IMG/VR virus record: IMGVR_UViG_3300001842_000192
Coordinates: 1 to 20,309 of that record
Strand: one strand, 5' to 3'
DNA length: 20,309 nucleotides
Source: a virus
Part shown: one piece after another, positions 1 through 6,336 of the stretch
Position numbering within the stretch: position 1 is the first letter of the stretch
How the letters are laid out: each line of letters opens with the position of its first letter
Made by a program: the position numbers and the translations under genes
Notes under the pieces: model-generated
Told to the model about the DNA's origin: nothing
The model's database searches: none
Seen by the model: the letters and a program-made list of their open reading frames with translations, nothing else

Positions 1-288
1 TTGACCTACTTGCTGTTGAGTTTGCTGAAAAGCACGATTCAGACCAGCTAGATCAACCTTAGGTGCCTGAGGCATCTGGATGCGTGGTGCTTGGATATTA
101 ATCTGAGGCAGCCGTATAGTCGGAACTTTTGGTACAACGCTTCTCACGGCCTGCTGTGCGGTTCTAGCGGCATTCTGTTCGGCTTGGCCGACAGCACGAG
201 CTACATTACCAGAAATCTGTCCAATAGTACGCTGAGCACCACCAAATAGTCCCCCTAAGAATTGTTTGGCTCTATTTAGCCAATCCAT
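1..288 (-). CDS. Probable internal virion protein, N-terminal part (runs off left edge)
   Basis: An open frame starts with ATG at 288 and is still open at base 1, giving 96 residues of a longer protein. It begins MDWLNRAKQFLGGLFGGAQ, an amphipathic, glycine-rich start, and continues with an Ala/Gln-rich stretch (ARAVGQAEQNAARTAQQAV) and then a run of short proline-spaced beta-like units (PTIRLPQINIQAPRIQMPQ). The start lies one base after the stop of the upstream gene, with GGGAG before it. No family is recognised. Its place at the end of the structural module, after a coiled-coil protein, suggests a virion-internal or ejected protein or a tail component; that is inference. The C terminus is outside the window, so no enzyme domain such as a lytic transglycosylase can be excluded. 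Confidence 0.7.
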   Translation of the reverse strand, partial: MDWLNRAKQFLGGLFGGAQRTIGQISGNVARAVGQAEQNAARTAQQAVRSVVPKVPTIRLPQINIQAPRIQMPQAPKVDLAGLNRAFQQTQQQVGQ

Positions 289-289
289 A

Positions 290-1264
290 TTACGCTCCCG
301 GGCTTACTGTTGGTGTGCCACCCTGCTGTTGCTTGAGAAGCTTGTCGAAGTAATCAGTGTAATAACCTTGGTCTTGACCAGATTGACTGATATAACCTTT
401 AGCTATGGTTTGTTTAGCGAATGAAGGAATTGATTGTGACGATAGTTCCTGAAGTTTAGTTTCTAGTTGAGCACCGGTTGAAGTAGGTGCTGGGGCTATG
501 TTTTGAAGTGCACCACGATATCCTGCTTGAGTACCTAAACCGGCACGTTGCTGTGCAAGGCTACCAAGCTGTGATTCAAGAGCAGTTACATCAGCTTGAG
601 TACCATATTGTGGAAGTCCACCAAGTTGTGATTGACCAGCCTGTAAAGCGGCTCTTTGTGTTTCATAAGCACGGCCTAATTCACCAAGTTTAGCTTCTTT
701 TTGAGTTTGGATATCTTGTATGGCTTGGTTATATAAATCGGATGCTGAGCCGGCAGCTTTGGCATAGTAAGATGAATCACCTACACCCATAGCACCATAT
801 TGAAGTGGTAATGCACGAGCTGTGGTTTCATATTGAGTTTGAGCTGTTTGACCTTGTTGTGCGTAACCTTTTTCAATCAAGTCACGCTGTTCTTTAGTCA
901 TTGTGCCTAAATCTTGGTAAATAAGATTATATAGTTCATTAAGAGCGTTTATTTTATCAGTTAGTCTAAACATAGGGGTAAATGAACCACTGCCAACGTT
1001 TGCTGCTTGTGCATTTGGATCATCAATTCTTATTGCTTGCCCAGATAAATTAGCTGCATCAAATCCATAATCGCTAGTACTAATAGCTTTACCATAATTA
1101 GTAACATTACCATCTGGTGTTTGTAAATATACATTTCCATCTTGACCAACCCAATAATAATTATTAGGTTTAGTAGGACCAATTTTTGCGTTAGCCCATC
1201 TAGGATCTGTCATTGATGCTTTTACAGCTGCTAATTGTGAAGCTGTTAAATCTGCTGCTGCCAT
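290..1264 (-). CDS. Putative internal virion / structural coiled-coil protein
   Basis: A 324-residue protein, rich in Gln, Ala and Gly, with no signal peptide or membrane segment. Residues 1-100 look globular and include a YYWVGQDGNVYLQTPDGNV stretch. From about residue 105 to 250 it is mostly helical and likely coiled coil (for example EQRDLIEKGYAQQGQTAQTQ and QTQKEAKLGELGRAYETQRA). The tail is Gln/Gly-rich (LLKQQQGG). The start is supported by AAAGG 11 bases upstream. It follows the tail protein gene after a 40-base gap and precedes another Ala/Gln-rich gene. Long Gln/Ala-rich helical proteins after the tail hub are typical of internal or ejected proteins of short-tailed phages, but no specific family is recognised here. 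Confidence 0.75.
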   Translation of the reverse strand: MAAADLTASQLAAVKASMTDPRWANAKIGPTKPNNYYWVGQDGNVYLQTPDGNVTNYGKAISTSDYGFDAANLSGQAIRIDDPNAQAANVGSGSFTPMFRLTDKINALNELYNLIYQDLGTMTKEQRDLIEKGYAQQGQTAQTQYETTARALPLQYGAMGVGDSSYYAKAAGSASDLYNQAIQDIQTQKEAKLGELGRAYETQRAALQAGQSQLGGLPQYGTQADVTALESQLGSLAQQRAGLGTQAGYRGALQNIAPAPTSTGAQLETKLQELSSQSIPSFAKQTIAKGYISQSGQDQGYYTDYFDKLLKQQQGGTPTVSPGA

Positions 1265-1304
1265 TAAAATTTACCTTTCATAATCATATTATTACACTTT
1301 TACA

Positions 1305-2945
1305 TTATTGTATCTTTAGACTACTAGGCCATGATTGTCTATTATATGGAACAAATGATATAACGAACCCAAGCACTACGAAGTTTTGATTATCACTACT
1401 GTTGCTGATTTTTATTTTAATCGTGCGTGATTTGGTATTTACCTTGAACCTGTACGGCACGTTATTAGTTGTACTTGTGGATGAAGCTGTACCTGTACCA
1501 CCAAATATAGGTGAACCCATCAAAGTTGTACCAATCGAGCCGGTATAGTCAGTGTCAGCACTAATACTAGTAGATTTTACTACTTGGTCGTTATCAGCAT
1601 AAAAAGTTACTGTAACCGAACCGGATATCTGTCTAAATAGAATAGTTACATCTAACCATCGCTTGTACTCGTCAAAGTTATCAGCATCAAAGCTTTTAGA
1701 TATCCAATAGGAATCAATCGCTGTACCGTTCTTAGAGTAGTTGCCTTCGACTATTTCATACACTTTAGCACTGTTGTCATCAGCGAAATAAAGATGAGTA
1801 GCACCATTTGTATCAATATATTCGGTCCAAGAGTTAGCTGTGTAATAATCAGCCTTAGACCAAGCTAAATACCTACGGTCATATATGAGGGTTTGATTGT
1901 TATAACTGTTACCACCGGTAGCAAATGAGCCATAGAATTTGAAGTTAGAAAAAATAGAAGCTGCTTTGGTTATCTGGGCAGTGTTAATTGTCTGAATAAT
2001 AGGGTTAATACGATTAGAAAGTTCGTTAGATCGTACAGCATTGTAGTAGTTTGGCTCATTACCAAGTACGTAATATCCCTTACGTGAAAGGTAAAATACG
2101 TCATTCTCTACATTATCAATTGACTTATGGGATACAGCACCGGTAGCTTGAGTAATCTGAGTAATAGTTGGTACACCACTTGATGAAAGACTCATCTGAT
2201 ACACCGAGCGTTCTTTGAATATGATTACAACACCTTGAAACTTAGCAAGTCCGGTAATCTTATCACCATCACCTTTATTTATATCTATATAGTTAGCACC
2301 TGATCCAGCATAAGGTGCAGATGATCCTGGATGAGTTGTGCCATCATATACAGAATAAAGACCTGTTCCAGTAGGATTAGTGTTAGTAAAGTCGCCAGGG
2401 TTTGTAGTGTTATCTGAAATATAAATTCTATTAGGCTGACTAGATACCCCTGAAGCTATTTGAAAACCTTGATACCAGATTGAAAATGATCCAGATATAG
2501 TTGTATTAGGTCTTGTTAATGTAAGTGATGAATCCAACTGTGCACCTGCTTCAGTACCGTTCCAGATGTATAAGTTATTATCACATTGAGTGAAATTAAC
2601 TTCTTTAGCTGAAGTAAACGCTACACCAGATATAGTAGTCCAAGTTGAACCATTTAGATATTTAAGTGACGTGCCGTCTACAGTTAAAAGATATTTGTTA
2701 CCAGCAGTTGTGTAGAACACACCTAGTCCTTTTGGATTATTAGAAAGTCCCGTACCAACCGATTGAATGCCGTAGGATTTATTGATACAGCCACTCTCAA
2801 CGAACATAATGTTATTTAGATCAGATGCTTCGGTATCTTGAATAAAAGTATCAGAAACAAGGTTATTAAGACCCTTACCAGGATTCTTAACAGTTATTTC
2901 AGGCAGTTTTGCTGGTGATTTACGAGCAGGAATCTTGACTGCCAT
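1305..2945 (-). CDS. Beta-rich tail protein (tail hub/nozzle-like)
   Basis: A 546-residue protein made mostly of short beta strands with many Thr, Ser, Asn and Gly residues. It has propeller-like repeats such as NKYLLTVDGTSLKYLNGSTW, NNLYIWNGTEAG and NRIYISDNTTNPGDF, then FQGVVIIFKERSVYQMSL and DVFYLSRKGYYVLG. The C-terminal 150 residues (from about KRWLDVTILFRQISGSV) look like a beta sandwich. The layout resembles the beta-propeller nozzle or hub proteins of podoviruses, which close the tail below the adaptor ring. This is judged from fold-like patterning and gene order, not a named family match. GAGGAG lies before the ATG, inside the end of the upstream adaptor gene, which stops one base before this start. 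Confidence 0.75.
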   Translation of the reverse strand: MAVKIPARKSPAKLPEITVKNPGKGLNNLVSDTFIQDTEASDLNNIMFVESGCINKSYGIQSVGTGLSNNPKGLGVFYTTAGNKYLLTVDGTSLKYLNGSTWTTISGVAFTSAKEVNFTQCDNNLYIWNGTEAGAQLDSSLTLTRPNTTISGSFSIWYQGFQIASGVSSQPNRIYISDNTTNPGDFTNTNPTGTGLYSVYDGTTHPGSSAPYAGSGANYIDINKGDGDKITGLAKFQGVVIIFKERSVYQMSLSSSGVPTITQITQATGAVSHKSIDNVENDVFYLSRKGYYVLGNEPNYYNAVRSNELSNRINPIIQTINTAQITKAASIFSNFKFYGSFATGGNSYNNQTLIYDRRYLAWSKADYYTANSWTEYIDTNGATHLYFADDNSAKVYEIVEGNYSKNGTAIDSYWISKSFDADNFDEYKRWLDVTILFRQISGSVTVTFYADNDQVVKSTSISADTDYTGSIGTTLMGSPIFGGTGTASSTSTTNNVPYRFKVNTKSRTIKIKISNSSDNQNFVVLGFVISFVPYNRQSWPSSLKIQ

Positions 2946-2946
2946 A

Positions 2947-3606
2947 TTACCACTCCTCTACTTGACCAGTGAATATACCATTTAATTCTTGAACACTGAC
3001 AGCCCTGCCAACAGCGTTATTACGTTGCTGTCGGGAAATAACTTCTTCTAGTTCACGTTGGAATAGTGCTTCGTCTTGGCCGATATCAGCTAGTGGGTTT
3101 TCAGCTTGCTTGTAATATACAAGTGCGGCACGTGCAATCACGATGCTAGATGGGAATGTTGTTGATATGGAAGCGTTGATAGTCGGAGCTTTTTGTAGGT
3201 AACGAACTGTAACAGCACTTACGTTATCACGTGTGGTCATTGTATAATCACCGGTGGAGCCTGTCAGCCAGTATTTATACTCACCTGCTTGGGCTTTGTC
3301 TTGGTCTTCATAAGGTATCTTGGTGAATACGTAATCATCATTAGTGCCAGAGTTTATGGTTCGTACGTCTAAGTCGGGTGATTCGCCTGAATCGGTTGGA
3401 AGTGTGCCGGTGTAGAATCCATTACTACCTGCAGTAAGAGATACTGTAGCGATAGCATACATTTCATTGAAATCATAAATACGAGCTATTCTTTCGAGTC
3501 CTCGCTGAATAAATCTTTTTCTGTCGTCTATACCACTGGTAGGAACAGATGCCTCACCAAGTAGGTATGACATATCTTGTAATACGTCTGTTTGATTGAT
3601 TGCCAT
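2947..3606 (-). CDS. Head-tail adaptor/connector protein
   Basis: A 219-residue protein lying between the capsid region and the large tail protein, the usual place of the adaptor that docks under the portal. The N terminus is helical (DVLQDMSYLLGEASVP, then DDRKRFIQRGLERIARIYDF). The centre is a beta domain (residues about 50-145), and the C terminus is helical (SSIVIARAALVYYKQAENP, EALFQRELEEVISRQQRNN). Helix, beta insert, helix with a C-terminal ELEEVISRQQRNN-type helix is common in podovirus adaptors. The start is unusual: no Shine-Dalgarno is visible, and a perfect TATAAT lies 6 bases before the ATG (see separate entry). It stops one base before the next gene. The family is not certain. 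Confidence 0.75.
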   Translation of the reverse strand: MAINQTDVLQDMSYLLGEASVPTSGIDDRKRFIQRGLERIARIYDFNEMYAIATVSLTAGSNGFYTGTLPTDSGESPDLDVRTINSGTNDDYVFTKIPYEDQDKAQAGEYKYWLTGSTGDYTMTTRDNVSAVTVRYLQKAPTINASISTTFPSSIVIARAALVYYKQAENPLADIGQDEALFQRELEEVISRQQRNNAVGRAVSVQELNGIFTGQVEEW

Positions 3607-3612
3607 ATACTT

Positions 3613-3618
3613 ATTATA
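3613..3618 (-). promoter_or_regulatory. Possible -10 element next to adaptor start
   Basis: On the minus strand the sequence reads CTCTATAATAAGTATATGG, a perfect TATAAT placed 6 bases before the ATG at 3606. No Shine-Dalgarno precedes this ATG. The same AAGTATATG start context, preceded by TATGAT, occurs at the portal gene. A transcript from here would be nearly leaderless. The -35 at 17 bases is poor (TCGGTA), so this stays a weak promoter call. Confidence 0.3.
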
Positions 3619-3627
3619 GAGTTTTTA

Positions 3628-3975
3628 CTAATACTTACCGATGGCGAATTCCGGAAATGCCTTAGCTAATTGAGCGGTAATCTTTTCACCGTGCTTTCCA
3701 TTACGTACAGGGAAGTTGTCTGGATCAACCACTGACAGGATATCCTCGACTACTACCGGCATACGAAGTCCCAAACGCATAGATTGGGTGGTGTTAGCAC
3801 CATACTCGTTGTGCAAAGATTCACGTGTAACCTTATTATCTTTTATGATAGCCAGAACATCTTTAGCTATCGTAGGGTTAGTTTTAACAGCTAAATGTAC
3901 TGCTTCTTTCCACAGTGCCGGGCCACTATACTTATCTACTAATTTACCTACCTGATCTTTTAATGTATTTTCCAT
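3628..3975 (-). CDS. Small structural-module protein of unknown function
   Basis: A 115-residue, mostly helical protein directly after the capsid gene. It contains LVDKYSGPALWKEAVHLAV, TIAKDVLAIIKDNKVTRESL and a C-terminal PEFAIGKY. No family is recognised. A gene in this slot, between major capsid and adaptor, often encodes a head decoration, head completion or capsid-associated protein, which is only a positional guess. GGAGG lies 8 bases before the ATG. A UUCG-capped hairpin sits just upstream between it and the capsid gene, so its expression may be set separately from that of the capsid protein. Confidence 0.7.
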   Translation of the reverse strand: MENTLKDQVGKLVDKYSGPALWKEAVHLAVKTNPTIAKDVLAIIKDNKVTRESLHNEYGANTTQSMRLGLRMPVVVEDILSVVDPDNFPVRNGKHGEKITAQLAKAFPEFAIGKY

Positions 3976-3988
3976 TAAAGTCCTCCAT

Positions 3989-4010
3989 AAGAGGTTCCGA
4001 AGAACCCCTT
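3989..4010 (-). terminator. UUCG-capped RNA hairpin after capsid gene
   Basis: Ten bases after the capsid stop codon the minus-strand RNA reads AAGGGGUUC UUCG GAACCUCUU, a 9-pair stem with one G-U pair closed by the very stable C(UUCG)G loop. On the plus strand the same pair would be an A-C mismatch, so the structure fits minus-strand RNA. No U-run follows; the Shine-Dalgarno of the next gene comes 4 bases later. It is therefore a partial terminator, an RNA-processing or stability element, or both, rather than a classic intrinsic terminator. Confidence 0.55.
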
Positions 4011-4019
4011 AGCAGACCT

Positions 4020-4904
4020 CTAAAGGTGTGCGGTACCCTTGAATGAGCTGTTTTCTGCAAGATACTCTAAGGTGATTTCACCTTCGATCATACCTTTAGT
4101 GGCAGAACCAGTCTTAGCAAGAGAAATGTGCTCTGGTTGTCGCAAGTAAGCAACTCGGAACTTGTCAGGCTGGATACCTAGAACGTCAGCGTTAGTGTCA
4201 CCACTTACGGTAACGAATCTGTGTAGTCTGATTCGGAATACACCAAAGTCAGAGTAGTAGGTATCAACAACGTTGTGCAAGGTTTCGTTTTCACTTGTGC
4301 TGAAGCGAGTAGTGTTAGCGGTAAAACCACTAATACGCCTCTTAAGCTTGGAACCTACAAGTATGTCAGTAGGTTCACCACCTTGTGACCAAGCGTTCTG
4401 CATGTAGTCGTTTAGGATGCTTTCTGAAAGAGAAACACCAGACTGAGCAGTAGCGTTGGTAGTGATGGCAGCTTTAAGACCGACCATAGTACGAGCAGCA
4501 GAACCAGTACCTGTGGCTACGGTTGAACGTAGTAGGTTAAACTCTGCATCGTTTGCCCACTCTTTCATAGCCTTTTGCATTTCGTAAGCATAGCGGTCTT
4601 TGAAACCAGGATAGTTTCTAGCACGCTCTGTATCAGTTACAGCAAAGTCGATGCGAACGATTTGGGTTTGGTTCTGAACACGAGTAGGGTTGGTGCGGCT
4701 TGCAAATGAAGCATCGCTACCTTCAACAACAGATTGAGCAGCAGGAGTCTTTAGAGTGTCAGTTACCCACTCGTGAAGAGTGTTACTAGCACTAGAACGA
4801 CCTAGCAAGCTCATCAAGCCGTTTTCAACAGGGCTGATGTTCGTAATTATGTCTAGAAGACTTTCTTTACGAGCATTTGAATCGTATGTATATACTGAAG
4901 CCAT
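4020..4904 (-). CDS. Major capsid protein, SU10-like (DUF5309) type
   Basis: A 294-residue protein that assembles the phage head. Its N terminus (SLLDIITNISPVENGLMSLL, then ASNTLHEWVTDTL at about 40-52) is the hallmark of the SU10 major head protein / DUF5309 family, an HK97-fold capsid lineage first described in podovirus phiEco32-like phages. The central part has the usual long helix (FKDRYAYEMQKAMKEWANDAEF), and a late beta section has DTYYSDFGVFRIRLHRFV and PDKFRVAYLRQPEHISLAKTG, again typical. The C terminus GEITLEYLAENSSFKGTAHL matches the family end, so the protein is complete. GAGG lies about 10 bases before the ATG. It follows the scaffold gene after a 97-base gap that folds into tandem hairpins, and a UUCG hairpin follows it. 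Confidence 0.9.
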   Translation of the reverse strand: MASVYTYDSNARKESLLDIITNISPVENGLMSLLGRSSASNTLHEWVTDTLKTPAAQSVVEGSDASFASRTNPTRVQNQTQIVRIDFAVTDTERARNYPGFKDRYAYEMQKAMKEWANDAEFNLLRSTVATGTGSAARTMVGLKAAITTNATAQSGVSLSESILNDYMQNAWSQGGEPTDILVGSKLKRRISGFTANTTRFSTSENETLHNVVDTYYSDFGVFRIRLHRFVTVSGDTNADVLGIQPDKFRVAYLRQPEHISLAKTGSATKGMIEGEITLEYLAENSSFKGTAHL

Positions 4905-4939
4905 ATTTTTTTACCTCGATGTTAGTTGATTTAATACTG

Positions 4940-5003
4940 GCTCAAGCTCGACCTCACTTGAGCGACTTACCATTGGATAAGTCCTATAAACGCTAGTGCG
5001 TCT
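4940..5003 (-). promoter_or_regulatory. Three tandem RNA hairpins in the capsid gene leader
   Basis: The 97-base gap between scaffold and capsid genes has no ORF but folds almost end to end as minus-strand RNA. In order of transcription: AGACGC-ACUA-GCGUUU (4988-5003, starting at the scaffold stop codon), GACUUAUC-CAAU-GGUAAGUC (4964-4983), and the perfect 7-pair inverted repeat GCUCAAG...CUUGAGC with a 10-base loop (4940-4963). The first two each have one G-U pair that would be an A-C mismatch in plus-strand RNA, which supports folding of the minus-strand transcript. About 35 unstructured bases and the GAGG ribosome site follow. Likely roles are mRNA stability, processing or control of capsid output; this is inference. 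Confidence 0.5.
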
Positions 5004-5787
5004 ATTCGCCAATTTTGATATCACCGGCATCTATAAGGGTCTTTAGTAACTCGTTGGTGGCAGAATCTTTCTGCTCTCGAGTATTGGCTGATGCAACTCT
5101 GGTACGCAAGTCTGCTTGCGGAGATGCTGATGCGGTGTTAGAAGCTGTTTCAAGTGCGGCAGTTTCCTGGATACGCACATTGTTTTGAGCTTGTTCTACG
5201 CCCATTTTCTTAGCTTGACCTATTTTATTGAAGAGTTTGTCAGCTATTTGCTTAGGTGAAGGGTTTTTCTGGCCATTAGTGGCTACCCATTCTCCCCAGC
5301 GAGCGTTTTTAACCATATCCCTGAGCTCTTTATCTTGTTTAAGTTCCGGGTAAGCGTTTTCGGCTTGTTCCCATAACTTTTGCTCCTTGATTTGCTCTTG
5401 GGCTTCGGCACGAGCTGCCTGTCTGGCCTGTTCGGTTGCTTGCGTGATCTGCTGGTTAATTGCAGCAGCGAAAGCGTTTGGATCGATGTTACCTTCTACG
5501 TCTTGTGGTAACTGTGTCCAATCGAATGGGGCTACTTCAGGTGTCTGGTAAGTAGGTAGGGTATCAAGTTCAATCTCATCGTTCTGAACTTCTACCTCTT
5601 GTGCCGGTTGGTTTTGTGTAGGTTCGGCAGGAACTTCTTGTGTGGCTTCCTGCACTGTTTCGACCTGTTCAACTGGTGCTTCAGGTGCTTCTACTGGAGC
5701 TTCCTGATTAATAGTTGGTTGTTCGGCTGGTGCCGATGTTGCCTGTGATTCTGGAGCTACAGGCTGTTGTAATGATTGCTCTTCCAT
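5002..5787 (-). CDS. Putative capsid scaffolding protein
   Basis: A 261-residue acidic protein placed directly before the major capsid gene. Residues 1-85 are low complexity, dominated by Glu, Pro, Gln, Val and Thr, and likely disordered. Residues about 95-200 are helical and Gln/Ala/Glu-rich (INQQITQATEQARQAARAEA, QKLWEQAENAYPELKQDKEL). The C terminus has TREQKDSATNELLKTLIDAG and ends IKIGE. Disordered start, coiled middle and short helical C terminus next to the capsid gene is the usual pattern of phage scaffolds, which guide head assembly and then leave. No named family is claimed. GGAGG lies about 8 bases before the ATG. The 56-base gap before it holds only an A/T-rich leader. Confidence 0.7.
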   Translation of the reverse strand: MEEQSLQQPVAPESQATSAPAEQPTINQEAPVEAPEAPVEQVETVQEATQEVPAEPTQNQPAQEVEVQNDEIELDTLPTYQTPEVAPFDWTQLPQDVEGNIDPNAFAAAINQQITQATEQARQAARAEAQEQIKEQKLWEQAENAYPELKQDKELRDMVKNARWGEWVATNGQKNPSPKQIADKLFNKIGQAKKMGVEQAQNNVRIQETAALETASNTASASPQADLRTRVASANTREQKDSATNELLKTLIDAGDIKIGE

Positions 5788-5843
5788 TTTTTTCCTCCAT
5801 TTAATTGCATTTACACAATCAATATAGCGGATTTACAAACAGA

Positions 5844-6065
5844 CTATTTTTCACGCAAAATTAGCTTACCCAAAGGGCATTTCTTGCATTTGATACCAAA
5901 TACAAAGTCGGTATCCTCGGTGTGGTCAGGTTCCCACTCGTGTTCGCAGTCAGGATCATTCAACTGTCGCATATCTTCTTTTTTAATTACTTGGGTTTCA
6001 CCTACTGCAGGCTTGCCCTCATCATCAAAACCTATTACTTCAGATATGGTGATATCATTCTCCAT
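5844..6065 (-). CDS. Small zinc-binding-type protein
   Basis: A 73-residue protein with a likely zinc site made of CEHEW (Cys and His near residues 40-42) and KCKKC (near residues 60-63), a Cx(H)...CxxC layout. The C-terminal CPLGKLILREK resembles small phage proteins with a C-H-E-W start and a CxxC end. The acidic N terminus has no recognised motif. It overlaps the upstream gene by 11 bases, with the ATG inside the last codons of that gene, so translation is probably coupled. Its function is unknown. Its place between portal and scaffold suggests a role tied to head assembly, or simply a stowaway gene. Confidence 0.65.
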   Translation of the reverse strand: MENDITISEVIGFDDEGKPAVGETQVIKKEDMRQLNDPDCEHEWEPDHTEDTDFVFGIKCKKCPLGKLILREK

Positions 6066-6336
6066 TAATCGCTTTCAATCCCTCTTCGGCTTGCTTGCCG
6101 TTACGTTCTATCGCATCGAATGCACTGGAAACTAATCGTAATCCTTCTATTTGGTAACGAATCTTAACATAATCATCGTGATCCACTGGATCATCATTCA
6201 ATAACTGACTAGCTAGACTAGATATAAGCCCGCTAATAGTATCATTTACAATCGACCATTCTGGCTGTTCTTTTAATACATCCAGTTTGGTTTTCTTTTC
6301 TATTGCTTCTATAAATGGTTTATTTTGTTCACTCAT
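6055..6336 (-). CDS. Small protein of unknown function after portal
   Basis: A 93-residue, mostly helical and acidic protein (DTISGLISSLASQLLNDD, YQIEGLRLVSSAFDAIERNG). No family is recognised. It starts 8 bases inside the portal gene, with a strong AGGAGG 6 bases before the ATG, and overlaps the next gene by 11 bases. Many phages carry a small helical protein immediately after the portal; the role here cannot be told from sequence. Confidence 0.65.
   Translation of the reverse strand: MSEQNKPFIEAIEKKTKLDVLKEQPEWSIVNDTISGLISSLASQLLNDDPVDHDDYVKIRYQIEGLRLVSSAFDAIERNGKQAEEGLKAINGE

Noticed and set aside
1265-1304. Terminator or regulatory site between the tail protein and the coiled-coil gene
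   Set aside because: The 40-base gap is A/T-rich, with no stem worth naming; it holds only the ribosome site AAAGG.
5788-5843. Promoter before the scaffold gene (TTGTAA, 17 bases, TGTAAA)
   Set aside because: Both boxes match consensus at only 4 of 6 positions in an A/T-rich leader where such matches are expected by chance.
5776-6135. 119-codon open frame on the plus strand
   Set aside because: It lies across three well-supported minus-strand genes and a leader, has no ribosome site, and its protein is cysteine/serine-rich without any pattern. The other plus-strand frames in the window are likewise mirror images of real genes.
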